DNA from: Rhizobium esperanzae
GTDB taxonomy: Bacteria > Pseudomonadota > Alphaproteobacteria > Rhizobiales > Rhizobiaceae
Direction: 5' to 3'
DNA length: 64,000 bases
NCBI RefSeq assembly: GCF_014197615.1
Contig: NZ_JACIFY010000011.1
Location: 62,001 to 126,000 of the forward strand
Every line of letters starts with the position of its first letter. Positions within the stretch are counted from its first letter, which is position 1. The notes beneath the pieces were generated by a model. The model did no database searches. It was given only the letters and a program-made list of their open reading frames with translations, and was not told where the DNA came from. Positions 1-10,284 of this stretch are shown in pieces. Made by a program: the position numbers and the translations under genes.

Positions 1-180
1 GGCATGGATATCGATGTCAGCGGCTGGAGCGATTTCCTCGATGCGCATCTGGAGCGCGGCTCAGACGGCACCTTCGTCAAGGAGAATGGCAGCTATGTCG
101 ACCAGACGAACGACAGCAACGCCTACTTCGGCCTGATCGGCTCGGACTATTATTATCTGAGCTGGCCGCAGGCGGCGTAA
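1..180 (+). CDS. C-terminal fragment of an unidentified protein
   Basis: An open frame runs in from the left edge and ends at a TAA at 178-180. About 59 residues are visible, acidic and rich in Gly, Ser, Asp and Tyr, with the segment GLIGSDYYYLSWPQAA at the C-terminus. Codon use matches the neighbouring genes, so this is probably a real gene end. I do not recognise a family, and the start lies outside the window. It converges with the DUF459 gene, whose stop is 30 bases away. Confidence 0.55.
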   Translation, partial: GMDIDVSGWSDFLDAHLERGSDGTFVKENGSYVDQTNDSNAYFGLIGSDYYYLSWPQAA

Positions 181-210
181 GCGACGGGAAGGCCATCTCG
201 CGCGGCCGTC

Positions 211-1419
211 TTATTTCACCGAGACTTCGGCCGGTGTCTTGGCCGCCGGCAGGCGGTAATCATCGACACGGCCGGGAGGAGGTGGCGTCATTTCGCCCTG
301 CTCGACCAGGAGATCGCGCGGCGACCGCGTCAAAACCATCGGCGGGGGGCGCGCGCCGAGAAGCTCGCCGCCGCCGTCGAGATTGGGGTCAGAGAGGCTG
401 ATCGGCACGGTATGTTCGACCGGATTGGCGGGAAGGCCGAGACCGGGCAGATTGCTGGAGTCGAGGCGAACCAGATCCGGGCTTGCCTGCGTGCCGAGAA
501 GACGCCGTGCCGGTTTTTCCACATAGAAGGCAAGCTTTCGCCGGCCGGCCTGGGTCAGGTTGATGCCATCGGAAGTGCGCAGGCGCACCTGCTGGCCGTT
601 CACATCCGAGCCGGTGACGATGAAATTGCCGTTCTCATCGACGAAACCGTCCCAGATGTCGACGAATTCACCGCCGATGCTTTCGACCTGGTTGCGGTAG
701 AGCTGATTCATCTGAACGGCATCGGCCGTCATCTGATCGGATTCGAAGGCGGGAAGGCCGACCCAGAGCAGCGGGATCTTGCGGTCGGTCACTTCCTTGC
801 CGAAAGAAAGGACACGGCGCCGGTATTCACTGAACCAGCCGTCGGTGCGGAACTTCTCCTTGGCTGTATCGGTCACCATCTGCTGGCGGTCGTTGGCGCC
901 GATCATGACGACGACCATTGCCGGCTTCAGCTCGTCGATCATCTTCGGCAGCTGTTCCGGCCAGTTGTAATAATCGTCGCGGACGAGACCCGATGAGACG
1001 TTGCCGCGGGCTTCAACGACAACGCCTGGCGAGGTCTCGAAGGCGGCGGTGAGGCCGTCACCGAGGCCGCTTGCCAGGAAGTCGCCGATAATCAGGATCT
1101 TTTTGGCGTCATCGAGCTTCTGTACCGCAGGCTCCTCTTGCACAGCCCGCACCGGCGGCGCGGTGCGGGTATTGACCACGGCCTTCGGCGCCGGCGGTTT
1201 CTTGTGCTGCTGGCGCTTCGGCTGCGGTGCGTCGGGAGCCTGAGGCCCATCGTCGAGATAGCGCCGGCCGAGGAAGAAATCGAGGATCGAACGGCGCTGA
1301 TAGCGCTGCTCCTGAGCTTCGGCGACATGCGCCGGCGCAACAGCGCCAAGGCATAGCGAAGCCGCCGCCAAGGCGAGCACAAGCCAACGGATTGGGGTGC
1401 GATCTGTTTTCTTCGTCAT
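211..1419 (-). CDS. DUF459/SGNH-fold periplasmic protein, catalytic residues substituted
   Basis: A 402-residue protein starting at ATG 1419; a second in-frame ATG lies 24 bases upstream, but this start gives a standard signal peptide (MTKKTDR, then a hydrophobic stretch ending near AEA at residue 35). A Pro/Lys/Gln-rich linker (about residues 60-105) precedes an SGNH-hydrolase-like domain. Block I reads IGDFLASGLG, so the nucleophile Ser of GDSx is Phe114. The GAND block (residues 174-177) is intact. Block V reads SDGINLT, with Asn287 where SGNH enzymes have the catalytic His. The fold assignment (DUF459, related to SGNH/GDSL esterases) is fairly secure. Hydrolase activity is doubtful on the visible sequence. 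It lies downstream of the lytic transglycosylase on the same strand, which fits a cell-wall role, but that is inference. Confidence 0.85.
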   Translation of the reverse strand: MTKKTDRTPIRWLVLALAAASLCLGAVAPAHVAEAQEQRYQRRSILDFFLGRRYLDDGPQAPDAPQPKRQQHKKPPAPKAVVNTRTAPPVRAVQEEPAVQKLDDAKKILIIGDFLASGLGDGLTAAFETSPGVVVEARGNVSSGLVRDDYYNWPEQLPKMIDELKPAMVVVMIGANDRQQMVTDTAKEKFRTDGWFSEYRRRVLSFGKEVTDRKIPLLWVGLPAFESDQMTADAVQMNQLYRNQVESIGGEFVDIWDGFVDENGNFIVTGSDVNGQQVRLRTSDGINLTQAGRRKLAFYVEKPARRLLGTQASPDLVRLDSSNLPGLGLPANPVEHTVPISLSDPNLDGGGELLGARPPPMVLTRSPRDLLVEQGEMTPPPPGRVDDYRLPAAKTPAEVSVK

Positions 1420-1530
1420 GGGCAGTTCCGCATCTGCCGGCATCTTGCACGCGGGGTAGGCCAGCGTCCACTCCCGCTACTATGTAGGTCACGGTTCTGC
1501 CGCTTCCAATCAGAGCCTGGTTTTTGACTA

Positions 1531-1565
1531 GAGCGCCGTGCGTCTTTTTGGGACGCACGGCGCTC
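1531..1565. repeat. 14-bp perfect hairpin
   Basis: The arms GAGCGCCGTGCGTC (1531-1544) and GACGCACGGCGCTC (1552-1565) are exact complements around a 7-base loop (TTTTTGG). The hairpin lies between the transglycosylase stop (1601) and the DUF459 start (1419). It may terminate or attenuate minus-strand transcription, although no T-run follows the stem on that strand. The arm resembles the one at 3942-3974, so it may belong to a dispersed palindrome family. Confidence 0.7.
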
Positions 1566-1600
1566 CAGCACTTTCAATCCTCGCATCGTGCGGGGCGATG

Positions 1601-2824
1601 CTAGCGACGAAGTGCGTTGAGAAGCGGCAGCGAGGGCTCGCCGTCCGGCTGCATGCCGATGCGCGACTGCACGGCCGATATGGCCGCCTTCGAGCCCGAG
1701 CCAAAATTGCCGTCAACCTCGCCATCGTAATAGCCGAGCGTCTTCAAACGGGTCTGCAGCTCGAATTTTTCGGTGATGTCGAGGGCGCCGTCCGGGCGCG
1801 GCCAGCGCTGTTGCATGCCGCCGTAGCCGGCGATCTGATCGGCGAGCAGGCCGACGGCAAGCGCGTAGCTGTCGGAGGCATTGTAGTTTTTGATGGTGAA
1901 GAAGTTGGCGGTCATCAGGAAGCCCGGGCCATTCGGACCAGCCGGCATCTTCAACATGGCTTTGGTGGCGCTTTCGCGGAAAGCCTTGCCGTTCGGACGT
2001 GTCAGGCCAAGAGTTGCCCACTGGGCCAGCGTGTGGGTCTTGCCGACCTGCTTGGCGGCGGCTGCGGGAACGACGACCTCGTAGCCCCAGGTCTTGCCGG
2101 TGTCCCAGCCGTTTTTCATCAGGAGATTGGCCGAGGTGGCCAGCGCATCCGGCACCGAATTCCAGATATCGCGATGGCCGTTGCCGTCGGCGTCGACGGC
2201 ATAAAGCAGGTAGCTTGTCGGGATGAACTGGGTGTGGCCCATGGCGCCGGCCCAGGAGCCGGTCATCTCGCGTGCCGGCACATCGCCGTTCTGCAGGATC
2301 TTCAGCGCAGCGATCAGCTGCTTCTTGGCGAATTTGGCGCGGCTCGGATCGGCGTAGCCAAGTGTTGCCAAAGCGCGCGGCACGTAGTGCAGCCGGTCGT
2401 CCTTGTTGAGGATCGCGCCATAATTCGATTCCATCGACCAGATGGCGAGCAGAATGGTTTTGTCGACGCCGAATCGCTGTTCGATCGCCGCGAGCGTTCG
2501 TGCGTGCTTGACGGCCATCTCGCGGCCGATCTTGACGGTGTAGGGATTGACGCGCGAATCGACATAGTCCCAGATCTTCGAGGTGAATTCCGGCTGATAG
2601 GCTGCCTTTTCGAGCACCGTCGGATCGGGCTCGGTCACCCCGGAAAAGGCCTTTTGATAAGTTGCCTTACTGATGCCACTCTGAGCGGCAGTCTGGTAGA
2701 AATCCGCGATCCATTTCTGGAACCGGGAATCAGCTCTCGCGTTGTCGGGGACCAGTCCAACCTGGACGGCGACAACGAGGGCGAGAGCAAGACCACGAAG
2801 GGAGTTTTTGTGATTCTGGGTCAT
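1601..2824 (-). CDS. lytic murein transglycosylase, MltB-like with peptidoglycan-binding tail
   Basis: A 407-residue exported enzyme that would cleave the MurNAc-GlcNAc bond of peptidoglycan to leave 1,6-anhydro ends. The N-terminus ([11 protein letters not shown] plus a hydrophobic stretch to ARA at about residue 31) is a signal peptide. The SLT_2/MltB catalytic domain spans about residues 33-325, and [10 protein letters not shown] carries the catalytic Glu132. A peptidoglycan_binding_1 domain closes the protein ([16 protein letters not shown] and after). Length and order match rhizobial MltB-family proteins. There is no lipobox, so it is probably soluble in the periplasm. Its start faces galU across a 200-base divergent region. 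Confidence 0.9.
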   Translation of the reverse strand: MTQNHKNSLRGLALALVVAVQVGLVPDNARADSRFQKWIADFYQTAAQSGISKATYQKAFSGVTEPDPTVLEKAAYQPEFTSKIWDYVDSRVNPYTVKIGREMAVKHARTLAAIEQRFGVDKTILLAIWSMESNYGAILNKDDRLHYVPRALATLGYADPSRAKFAKKQLIAALKILQNGDVPAREMTGSWAGAMGHTQFIPTSYLLYAVDADGNGHRDIWNSVPDALATSANLLMKNGWDTGKTWGYEVVVPAAAAKQVGKTHTLAQWATLGLTRPNGKAFRESATKAMLKMPAGPNGPGFLMTANFFTIKNYNASDSYALAVGLLADQIAGYGGMQQRWPRPDGALDITEKFELQTRLKTLGYYDGEVDGNFGSGSKAAISAVQSRIGMQPDGEPSLPLLNALRR

Positions 2825-3026
2825 CGACAGTCGTATCCGTCATCTTCAGTTTTCGGGACAGCGAGGCATCATGTCCGCGCCAGAACCGAGACTACAGGAA
2901 CGGAGTCAACAAATTCTTTACCATGGCAGCCGGCTGCGGTCACCATTGCAAAACAGTAGCAATTCTATACTAGTTAAGGCTAAAAAGCCCTATTTCCAAA
3001 GCGATATGTCGAAGCAGGAGGCCGGT
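2825..3026. promoter_or_regulatory. divergent promoter region, transglycosylase / galU
   Basis: About 200 bases separate the ATG of the transglycosylase (2824) from the GTG proposed for galU (3027). The part from about 2940 to 3000 is AT-richer than the surroundings and probably carries the galU promoter. AGGAGG at 3016-3021 stands 5 bases before the GTG and is the only good Shine-Dalgarno sequence near that gene. I found no reliable -35/-10 pair by eye. Confidence 0.5.
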
Positions 3027-3914
3027 GTGGCTCAACACAACAAAGTTCGTAAAGCAGTATTTCCGGTGGCTGGGTTGGGGACGCGATTCCTGCCGGCGAC
3101 AAAGGCTGTTCCGAAGGAAATGTTGACCGTCGTCGACAAGCCGATCATTCAATATGTCGTCGACGAGGCGATCGAAGCAGGGATCGAGCATCTGGTATTC
3201 GTCACCGGACGCAACAAGCACGTCATCGAAGATTATTTCGATATTCATTTCGAGCTGGAGCAGACGCTGCGCGAACGCGCCAAGAAGGCTGAGATCACCC
3301 TTCTCGCCCAGCAGCTGCCGAAGGCCGGTACGGTGAGCTTCACCCGCCAGCAGGAGCCGCTCGGCCTCGGTCATGCCGTCTGGTGCGCCCGCGAGATCGT
3401 CGGCGACGAGCCCTTCGCGCTGCTGCTGCCCGACATGATCATGAAGGGCGACAAAGGCTGCATGAAGGGCATGATCGACCTTTACGGCCAGAGCGGCGGC
3501 AACATCATCGCCGTCGAGGAATGCGCGCCCGACCAGGCGCATAAATACGGCATCGTCGGTGTCGGCGAAGCGATCGGCGAGGGCTTCCGAATCACCGGCA
3601 TGGTGGAAAAGCCCGCCAAGGGGACGGCGCCTTCCAACTTCTTCATCAACGGCCGCTACATCCTGCAGCCGGAGATCTTCAAGATCCTCGAAACCCAGGA
3701 GCGCGGCGCCGGCAACGAAATCCAGCTCACCGACGGCATGCTGAAGCTCTTGAAGGAACAGGATTTCGCCGGCTACCACTTCCGCGGCACGACCTATGAC
3801 TGCGGCGCCAAGGACGGCTTCATCCTGGCGAACGTCGCCTACGCCCTCGAACGTGCTGACATCCGCCCGTCGGTCGAAGGCGGCTTCAAGGAATTGCTTG
3901 CCAGCCTGAGATAG
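3027..3914 (+). CDS. galU: UTP-glucose-1-phosphate uridylyltransferase
   Basis: It makes UDP-glucose from UTP and glucose-1-phosphate, feeding exopolysaccharide, LPS core and glucan synthesis; the rhizobial gene is also called exoN. The nucleotidyltransferase signature [18 protein letters not shown] is at the N-terminus, followed by the conserved VPKEML and VEKP segments. I place the start at GTG 3027 because AGGAGG (3016-3021) sits 5 bases upstream; this gives 295 residues. An in-frame ATG at 3006 would add seven residues (MSKQEAG) but has no clear ribosome site. A strong terminator hairpin follows the stop. Confidence 0.95.
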   Translation: MAQHNKVRKAVFPVAGLGTRFLPATKAVPKEMLTVVDKPIIQYVVDEAIEAGIEHLVFVTGRNKHVIEDYFDIHFELEQTLRERAKKAEITLLAQQLPKAGTVSFTRQQEPLGLGHAVWCAREIVGDEPFALLLPDMIMKGDKGCMKGMIDLYGQSGGNIIAVEECAPDQAHKYGIVGVGEAIGEGFRITGMVEKPAKGTAPSNFFINGRYILQPEIFKILETQERGAGNEIQLTDGMLKLLKEQDFAGYHFRGTTYDCGAKDGFILANVAYALERADIRPSVEGGFKELLASLR

Positions 3915-3936
3915 GGCTTTGCCGAGCGCATCAAGT

Positions 3937-3977
3937 AAAAGAGCGCCGCGCATCCGGACCGGATGCGCGGCGCTTTA
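3937..3977. terminator. bidirectional terminator between galU and the Rieske gene
   Basis: The arms AGCGCCGCGCATCC (3942-3955) and GGATGCGCGGCGCT (3961-3974) form a perfect 14-bp stem with the loop GGACC. TTT follows on the plus strand and a short AAAA precedes it, so it could end both the galU transcript and the convergent catabolic operon. Confidence 0.85.
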
Positions 3978-3985
3978 GAATCAGG

Positions 3986-5221
3986 TCAGTTCGACCGGCT
4001 GATCTCGTCCAGATACCAGTTGATGTAGCGCAGCTCGTTCTGCTCCATCGGCGCGATCGGTCCCGGCACGAAATAGTGCGAGAGAACGCCGCGCGACGTG
4101 TGCTCGATGATGGCCTTGTCCTCGTCGGTCGTCACCGTCCAGAGCCACATGAGCTTGGCGAGATCATAGTCTCTGCCCTCCTCGGCTTCACTGTTGACGA
4201 GCCAGATCAGTTCCATCTCGCAAGCTCTCGGGCCCTTCGGAATGAAGCGATAGATCATACCGTAGTCGGGATAGCAGACGAGAAATGACGTGCCGCCGAG
4301 ATGGACGGAGGTGACGCCGCCATCGAATTCCGTAAATCGGCCCATCAGCATGCTGAGCGGGGAACCGTCTTGGCTGCCGGTCTTAACACCGTCATAAAGC
4401 GCGTAGCGGAACGCGTGGATGGCTTCTTTGCCCGTCGCCGATGTCTGCCAATGATCGCCGGACCCGACCTCGATGCCGAGGGCGCGTGTGCGTTGCTCCA
4501 TCGACGTGTTCAGCGCCTCAATCATGTGCGCCGGCTGCTCCAGCGCGTGAGTCTGCGAATATTCGGGGTGCGCCGGGCCGCAATGGTAGCATTCCACATA
4601 GTTTTCCACTGCCAGCTTCCAGTTGGCGTCGACCGGATAGCTCTGCCGATGCGCCACCTTAGCCTGCCCCCAGCCATATTGGCCGCAGGTCGCATGGAGC
4701 AGATTTTCGACCTCGGAGAAATCGAGCGGGTCGTCTGCGAAGGAAATGAAGATCAAGCCTTCGACCACCCGGACATGCAGCGTCTTCAGCCCATGATCCT
4801 CCCGCTTGAAATCTTTTGGCATCAGCCTTGCTGCCTTCAGGCTTCCGTCATTGCCATAGCTCCAGGCATGGTAGGGGCAGACGAAAATACGGGCATTGCC
4901 CTTATCCCGGGTGCAGACCTCGGCGCCGCGATGGCGGCAGACATTGAGCAGCGCATGAATTGTTCCATCGGCATGTCGCGTGAGGATCACCTGTTCCGAG
5001 GCCATCCGAAACACTTCGAAGTCATTCGGCTTTGGAACAACGCTCTCATGCGCGAGGCAATGCCAATGGCGGCGGAACACGCGCTCGAGATCACGCTCAT
5101 AAATGTCCGGATCGATGTAGAATGGCCGGGCAAGACCGTGGCCCGGTCTATGAGCAGCAACGAGCTGATCGATACGGTCGACCGATGGCGCAGCAGTTGT
5201 TTTGGTGTCAGGTGCCAGCAT
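3986..5221 (-). CDS. Rieske-type oxygenase alpha subunit (betaine/N-methyl demethylase class)
   Basis: A 411-residue oxygenase component. The Rieske [2Fe-2S] ligands are visible as CRHRG and, about 17 residues later, CPYHAW. The mononuclear iron site is ENYVECYHCGPAHPEY, the E-x-H-x4-H pattern seen in glycine-betaine monooxygenase (GbcA) and stachydrine demethylase (Stc2). I chose ATG 5221 because GGAG lies 8 bases upstream; a longer frame from a TTG at 5269 has no such site. It is the third gene of an operon with two dimethylglycine/sarcosine-dehydrogenase-like flavoproteins, so O2-dependent removal of an N-methyl group from a quaternary or tertiary amine is likely. No reductase gene lies in the window. 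The exact substrate (glycine betaine, proline betaine, carnitine) cannot be read from sequence. Confidence 0.85.
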   Translation of the reverse strand: MLAPDTKTTAAPSVDRIDQLVAAHRPGHGLARPFYIDPDIYERDLERVFRRHWHCLAHESVVPKPNDFEVFRMASEQVILTRHADGTIHALLNVCRHRGAEVCTRDKGNARIFVCPYHAWSYGNDGSLKAARLMPKDFKREDHGLKTLHVRVVEGLIFISFADDPLDFSEVENLLHATCGQYGWGQAKVAHRQSYPVDANWKLAVENYVECYHCGPAHPEYSQTHALEQPAHMIEALNTSMEQRTRALGIEVGSGDHWQTSATGKEAIHAFRYALYDGVKTGSQDGSPLSMLMGRFTEFDGGVTSVHLGGTSFLVCYPDYGMIYRFIPKGPRACEMELIWLVNSEAEEGRDYDLAKLMWLWTVTTDEDKAIIEHTSRGVLSHYFVPGPIAPMEQNELRYINWYLDEISRSN

Positions 5222-5383
5222 GGGAATGTCTCCGGAACGTCGCACTCTTCGCAGTGCAGGCAAGGACAAAAAGCGCAGATGGTTTCCAAGCCGGCCGATG
5301 AGTTCGCATGGCTATCGATCGTGCCCTCGAGGGGTCACGAGGTGACGGAAGAATGTCCGCGGCAAATACCGATATGCCCGTTG

Positions 5384-7837
5384 TCACATCCGGATCCTCG
5401 TGGAATTCGGATCGTACATCGGCGCAAGCGACGGCTCGGCTCCCACCCTCGTTCCTGCAATCTCGATCTCGTAGGATGAGCCAAGCACTTCCGCTGCGCT
5501 CTCGCCCTCACAGGGCACGTAACCCAACCCGATTGCCCCGCCGAGGAAATGGCCGTAGTTACCGGAGGTTATCGTGCCGACGATCTCTCCGTCGCGCACG
5601 ATTGCTTCGTTGTGAAAGAGCAACGGTTCAGGATCTGTGAGCTTGAATTGCACCAGCCGGCGATCAACACCCGTTTCCTGCTTGCGCAAGACGGCATCGC
5701 GGCCGATGAACTCGCCTTTGCCCGTCTTAACGGCGAAGCCGAGGCCTGCTTCCAGGACGTGATCCTCATCGGTAATGTCATGGCCAAAATGGCGGAACCC
5801 CTTTTCGATGCGGCAGCTATCGAGCGTGTGGATGCCGCAAAGCTTCAGGCCGAGGTCCATGCCTGCCAGTTCCAGCGTCTCAAAAACGTGGGCGGCCTGG
5901 TCGGTGGAGACATAGAGCTCCCAGCCGAGCTCGCCGACGTAGGTGACGCGGTGAGCGCGGGCCAGTCCCATGCCGATCTCGATTTCCCGCGCAGTGCCGA
6001 AGGGATGGGTGTCGTTGGAAAAATCGTCGGGGCTGACCCTCTGCATCAGCTTACGCGACTTCGGACCCATCACGCAGAGCACGCTTTCGGCGGCCGTCAT
6101 ATCGGTAACCACGACATGTTCATCGGCCACGTGCCTGCGCAGCCAGGCAAGATCACGCTGCAGTGTCGCACCGGGGACAATGAGCAGGAAGGCGGTTTCG
6201 GTCAGCCGGGTTGCGGTGAGGTCGCTTTCGATGCCGCCACGACGGTTCAGCATCTGCGTATAGACGATACGGCCGGCCGGCACGTCTATCTGGTTTGCGC
6301 AAAGCCGTTGCAGGAAGCGACAGGCGTCTCGCCCTTCGACCCGGATTTTCCCAAAGGAGGTCATGTCGAAGAGGCCGACGCCGTTCCTGATTGCCAGATG
6401 TTCTTCGCGCTGGTTTTCAAACCAGTTCTGTCGCTTCCAGCTGTAGCGGTATTCGCGTTCCTGTCCCGGCTTGGCAAACCAGTTGGCGCGCTCCCAGCCA
6501 GCCACTTCGCCGAACACGGCGCCACGCGCCGCAAGGTGCTCATGGATCGGCGAACGGCGTATGCCGCGCGCGGTCGCCATCTGCCGATAGGGGTAATGGT
6601 CCGCGTAGAGCAGGCCGAGCGTCTCCGTGACCCGCTCCCTCAGGTAGAGCCGGTTCTTCTGGAAGGGCTGCGCGCGGCGGATGTCTACTTCCCAGAGATC
6701 GAAGGGCGGTTCGCCGTCGTTTATCCATTGGGCAAGCGCCATCCCGGCGCCACCCGACGATACGATGCCGATCGAATTGTATCCGGCCGCCACCCAATAG
6801 CCTTTCAGTTCCGGCGCCTCGCCGAGATAATAGCGGTCGTCGGGCGTAAAGCTCTCCGGTCCATTGAAGAAGGTGTGGATGCCGGCAGTTTCCAGCATCG
6901 GCATCCGGTTGATCGCCATTTCGAGGATCGGCTGGAAGTGATCGAAATCCTCCGGCAATTGGTCAAAGCAGAAGTCCTCACGGATCGCCTCGCCCGCCGG
7001 CGGCCAGGGCTTGGCGACCGGTTCGAAGGCGCCGATGAGCATCTTGCCGGCATCTTCTTTGTAATAGGTACATTCGTCCGGCACACGCAGCACAGGCAGA
7101 GACTTCAGTCCCCCGACCGGCTCGGTGACGATGTAAAAATGCTCGCAGGCATGCAGAGGCAGGGCGACGCCGGATTGCCGAGCGAGATCTCTGCCCCACA
7201 TGCCGGCGGCGTTGACGACATTTTCCGTCTCGATCGTGAAACGCTCGCCAGCCTGCTCGCAGACGACGCCGACGACTCGACCATCCCTGGCAAGCACCTC
7301 GACGACCTTTACGCCTTCGATGATGGTCGCACCGTGCTGGCGAGCTCCCTTGGCGAGCGCCATGGCGATGTTTGCCGGGTCGCATTGTCCATCGAGCGGC
7401 AGGTGAACAGCTGCCTTGATGTCGCCGATGTTGAGATGCGGGTAAAGCGCCTTCGCCTCTTCGGGCGAAATCTCTCGAACGTCGATTTTGAACGCTCGGG
7501 CCAACGAGGCCTGTCGGTAGATCTCTTCCTTACGCTCTTCGGTCAGGGCAACCGTGATCGAGCCATTTTGGCGCATGCCGGTGGCGATGCCGGTTTCGGC
7601 CTCCAGCCTGACGTAGAGATCGGCGGAATATTTGGCGAGGCGCGTCATGTTTTGCGAGGCGCGGAGCTGACCGATGAGGCCGGCCGCGTGCCATGTGGTG
7701 CCAGAGGTGAGCTGTTTGCGTTCGAGCAATACGACATCGGTCCAGCCAAGCTTGGCCAGATGGTAGGCGATGGAACAGCCCGAGACCCCGCCGCCGATGA
7801 TCACGGCGCGTGCCTTTTGGGGGATGGGTTTCGTCAT
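5384..7837 (-). CDS. FAD-dependent oxidoreductase with GcvT domain (dimethylglycine/sarcosine dehydrogenase type)
   Basis: An 817-residue fusion. The N-terminal DAO domain has the FAD motif [21 protein letters not shown] (shortened here by its Gly-rich core GGGVSG). [10 protein letters not shown] contains the His that carries covalent FAD in mammalian dimethylglycine dehydrogenase. A central FAO_M region leads into a GCV_T aminomethyltransferase domain (from about residue 430) with its C-terminal barrel. Such enzymes oxidise an N-methyl group and pass the C1 unit to tetrahydrofolate. ATG 7837 overlaps the upstream stop as ATGA (7834-7837), so the two flavoproteins are translationally coupled. 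A gap of 162 bases separates it from the Rieske gene. Confidence 0.88.
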   Translation of the reverse strand: MTKPIPQKARAVIIGGGVSGCSIAYHLAKLGWTDVVLLERKQLTSGTTWHAAGLIGQLRASQNMTRLAKYSADLYVRLEAETGIATGMRQNGSITVALTEERKEEIYRQASLARAFKIDVREISPEEAKALYPHLNIGDIKAAVHLPLDGQCDPANIAMALAKGARQHGATIIEGVKVVEVLARDGRVVGVVCEQAGERFTIETENVVNAAGMWGRDLARQSGVALPLHACEHFYIVTEPVGGLKSLPVLRVPDECTYYKEDAGKMLIGAFEPVAKPWPPAGEAIREDFCFDQLPEDFDHFQPILEMAINRMPMLETAGIHTFFNGPESFTPDDRYYLGEAPELKGYWVAAGYNSIGIVSSGGAGMALAQWINDGEPPFDLWEVDIRRAQPFQKNRLYLRERVTETLGLLYADHYPYRQMATARGIRRSPIHEHLAARGAVFGEVAGWERANWFAKPGQEREYRYSWKRQNWFENQREEHLAIRNGVGLFDMTSFGKIRVEGRDACRFLQRLCANQIDVPAGRIVYTQMLNRRGGIESDLTATRLTETAFLLIVPGATLQRDLAWLRRHVADEHVVVTDMTAAESVLCVMGPKSRKLMQRVSPDDFSNDTHPFGTAREIEIGMGLARAHRVTYVGELGWELYVSTDQAAHVFETLELAGMDLGLKLCGIHTLDSCRIEKGFRHFGHDITDEDHVLEAGLGFAVKTGKGEFIGRDAVLRKQETGVDRRLVQFKLTDPEPLLFHNEAIVRDGEIVGTITSGNYGHFLGGAIGLGYVPCEGESAAEVLGSSYEIEIAGTRVGAEPSLAPMYDPNSTRIRM

Positions 7838-10284
7838 GCTCGCAACCTCTCGTTCTCGGGATCCCACAACGGCCGGTCGGGCTGGACGACGGCCTTGAAC
7901 CGGTCGCCGAAGATTTCAACCTCCAGCTCCGTGCCCGGCACCGCCAGATCCGACCGCAGCATGCCGAGCGCCACGGACTTGCCGACGCGGTAGCCCCAGT
8001 TGCCCGATGTTGTCTCTCCGACCAACTGATCGTCGTGCCAGAGCGTCGACATATAGGGGGCGTCACATTCGCCGGCATCGACGGCCAATGTGATGAAGCG
8101 CTTCGTCACACCTTGCTGTTTCTCGCGCTCGAGCGCCGCCTTGCCCTTGAAATCGGGTTTCGCCCAGTCGACGAAACGCTCCAGCCCGCCCTGTAGTATG
8201 GTGTAATCGGTCGAAAGGTCGCCTTTCCAGGCGCGGTAGCCCTTCTCGATACGCAGGCTGTCGAGTGCTTCCATGCCGAATGGCTTCAGGCCATGCTTGC
8301 GGCCTGCAGCCCAGACCGCGTCGAAGACCGTGGCCGTGTCCTCCACCTTCGTATGCAGCTCCCATCCAAGCTCGCCGACGAAGGAAACGCGCACCAGCTG
8401 CAGCCGACGGCCCGCTATCTGGCAGGACTGGTGCGTCAGCCACGGCTTGGAAAGATCGGCATCCGTGACTTCTGCGAGGATGGCACGCGATTGCGGCCCA
8501 GACAGTATCTGGCAGGCCAGATTGTCCGTCACATCGTCGAGCGTGAATCGCGCATCTTTCGGCAGATGATTCTGCAACCATTCGAAATCATGCCACTGCG
8601 CTGTCGCTGCGGTGGTCAGGAAGAAAAGGTTCTCTTCCAGCGCCATCACAGACATTTCGGTGACGATGCGGCCTTTGTCGTCGGCAAAATAGGCAAGTCC
8701 GATGCGGCCGGGCTTCGGCACCTTGCCGGTGATCAGACCGAGCAGCCAGTCGCGTGCGCCCTCACCCTGCAGGCGATAGCGGGAAAAGCCCGGCAGATCG
8801 AGAATGCCCGCAGCATCACGCACTGCCAGGCATTCCTCTTCGATCCGTTTCTGCCACGGCCCCGCCCGATTCCAGGTCTGCGTCGATTGTTCCGACGTGT
8901 CGTCGCCTGATTTGGCGTACCAGTTGGCGCGCTCCCAGCCATTATAGGGCTTGAATTGCGCACCAAGCGCCGCGATCCGATCATGGATCGGCGAGAGCTT
9001 CCTGTTGCGACCAGCGGGCCAGGCGTGTTTCGGGAAATGCATCGCATATTCGTGGCCGTATACTTCCATGCCCTTGGCGACGCAGTAATCCTGGTCAGAA
9101 GCAAAGCGGGTATAGCGACGCGGGTCGCAGGACCACATGTCCCATTCGGTCTGGCCTTCGGTCAGCCATTCCGCCAGCACCTTGCCGGCGCCGCCCGCCT
9201 GGCAGATGCCGAAAGTGAAGACGCAGGCCTCAAACGCATTCGGCACGCCCGGCATCGGCCCGATCAGCGGATTGCCATCCGGCGTATAGGGGATCGGCCC
9301 GTTGATCATGCGCGACAGACCGGCGGTGCCGAGGATCGGCACGCGCTCGACTGCGTCGTTGAGATACCATTCCAGCCGCTCGAGATCGTCGGGGAAAAGC
9401 TGGAAGGAGAAATCCTCCGGCATCGGATCGTCGGCCGTCAGCCAATGCGCCTTGCAATTGCGCTCATAGGGACCGAGGTTCATTCCGGTCTTTTCCTGCC
9501 GCAGATAATAGGAACTATCGACATCTCGCAGCAGCGGCAGCTTGTGGCCTGCCTCCTTCGACCAGGCGGCGAGCTCAGGAATCTCTTCGAACAGCATGTA
9601 CTGATGGCTCATCACCATCATCGGCACCTCGCGGCCGAACCATTTGCCGACTTCGCGGGCGTAATAGCCGGCGGCATTGACGACATATTCGCAGCGGATA
9701 TCACCCTCCGGGGTGGAAATGATCCATTCGTCGTTTTCCCTGCGTGCACCGGTTGCGGCGCAGAAGCGGAAGATCTTCGCTCCCAGGTCGCGAGCGCCCT
9801 TTGCCAAGGCCTGGGTCAGCTGCGCCGGATCGATGTCGCCGTCATGGGGATCGTGGAGCGCGCCGATGAGGTCATGGGTCTCGACAAAAGGATATTTCGA
9901 CTTGATCTGCTCGGGGGACAGGATGTCGAGGTCCATGCCCTGGTAGCGTCCCATGCCGACCACACGCTTGAATTCCTGCAGCCGCTCGTTCGAGTGGCCG
10001 AGCCGGATCGAGCCGGTCACGTGGTAATTCATCGGATAGTCGACCCGAGCGCCCAGCTCGCGATAGAGCGAGGCGGAATAGCGCTGCATATTCATAATCG
10101 ACCAGGAGGAAGAAAATGTCGGCACATTGCCGGCCGCATGCCAAGTCGATCCGGCAGTCAATTCGTTTTTTTCCAGGAGCACGGCGTCGGTCCAGCCCGC
10201 CATGGCCAGATGATAGAGTGCGGAAACGCCGACAGCACCTCCCCCGATGATCACAACGCGCGCGTGAGATGGCAAATTCGACAT
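7834..10284 (-). CDS. FAD-dependent oxidoreductase with GcvT domain, paralogue and operon leader
   Basis: An 816-residue protein built like its downstream neighbour: a DAO Rossmann motif ([19 protein letters not shown]), the flavinylation segment [14 protein letters not shown], then GCV_T. The start is ATG 10284, with GAGGAG 5 bases upstream; a longer frame from 10335 lacks a site. The two proteins are clearly paralogous but well diverged, so they probably act on successive substrates such as dimethylglycine and sarcosine. That split is inferred from family knowledge, not seen. It is the first gene of the operon and diverges from the LysR gene over 130 bases. Confidence 0.88.
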   Translation of the reverse strand: MSNLPSHARVVIIGGGAVGVSALYHLAMAGWTDAVLLEKNELTAGSTWHAAGNVPTFSSSWSIMNMQRYSASLYRELGARVDYPMNYHVTGSIRLGHSNERLQEFKRVVGMGRYQGMDLDILSPEQIKSKYPFVETHDLIGALHDPHDGDIDPAQLTQALAKGARDLGAKIFRFCAATGARRENDEWIISTPEGDIRCEYVVNAAGYYAREVGKWFGREVPMMVMSHQYMLFEEIPELAAWSKEAGHKLPLLRDVDSSYYLRQEKTGMNLGPYERNCKAHWLTADDPMPEDFSFQLFPDDLERLEWYLNDAVERVPILGTAGLSRMINGPIPYTPDGNPLIGPMPGVPNAFEACVFTFGICQAGGAGKVLAEWLTEGQTEWDMWSCDPRRYTRFASDQDYCVAKGMEVYGHEYAMHFPKHAWPAGRNRKLSPIHDRIAALGAQFKPYNGWERANWYAKSGDDTSEQSTQTWNRAGPWQKRIEEECLAVRDAAGILDLPGFSRYRLQGEGARDWLLGLITGKVPKPGRIGLAYFADDKGRIVTEMSVMALEENLFFLTTAATAQWHDFEWLQNHLPKDARFTLDDVTDNLACQILSGPQSRAILAEVTDADLSKPWLTHQSCQIAGRRLQLVRVSFVGELGWELHTKVEDTATVFDAVWAAGRKHGLKPFGMEALDSLRIEKGYRAWKGDLSTDYTILQGGLERFVDWAKPDFKGKAALEREKQQGVTKRFITLAVDAGECDAPYMSTLWHDDQLVGETTSGNWGYRVGKSVALGMLRSDLAVPGTELEVEIFGDRFKAVVQPDRPLWDPENERLRA

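Noticed and set aside
1538..2959. A 473-residue plus-strand open frame over the transglycosylase gene
   Set aside because: It is a shadow frame; the minus-strand product has a signal peptide, a catalytic Glu motif and a peptidoglycan-binding domain.
5549..7993. An 814-residue open frame on the plus strand
   Set aside because: It lies opposite the FAD/GcvT flavoproteins, whose motifs are intact; the plus-strand product shows no recognisable domain and its length is a result of the high GC content.
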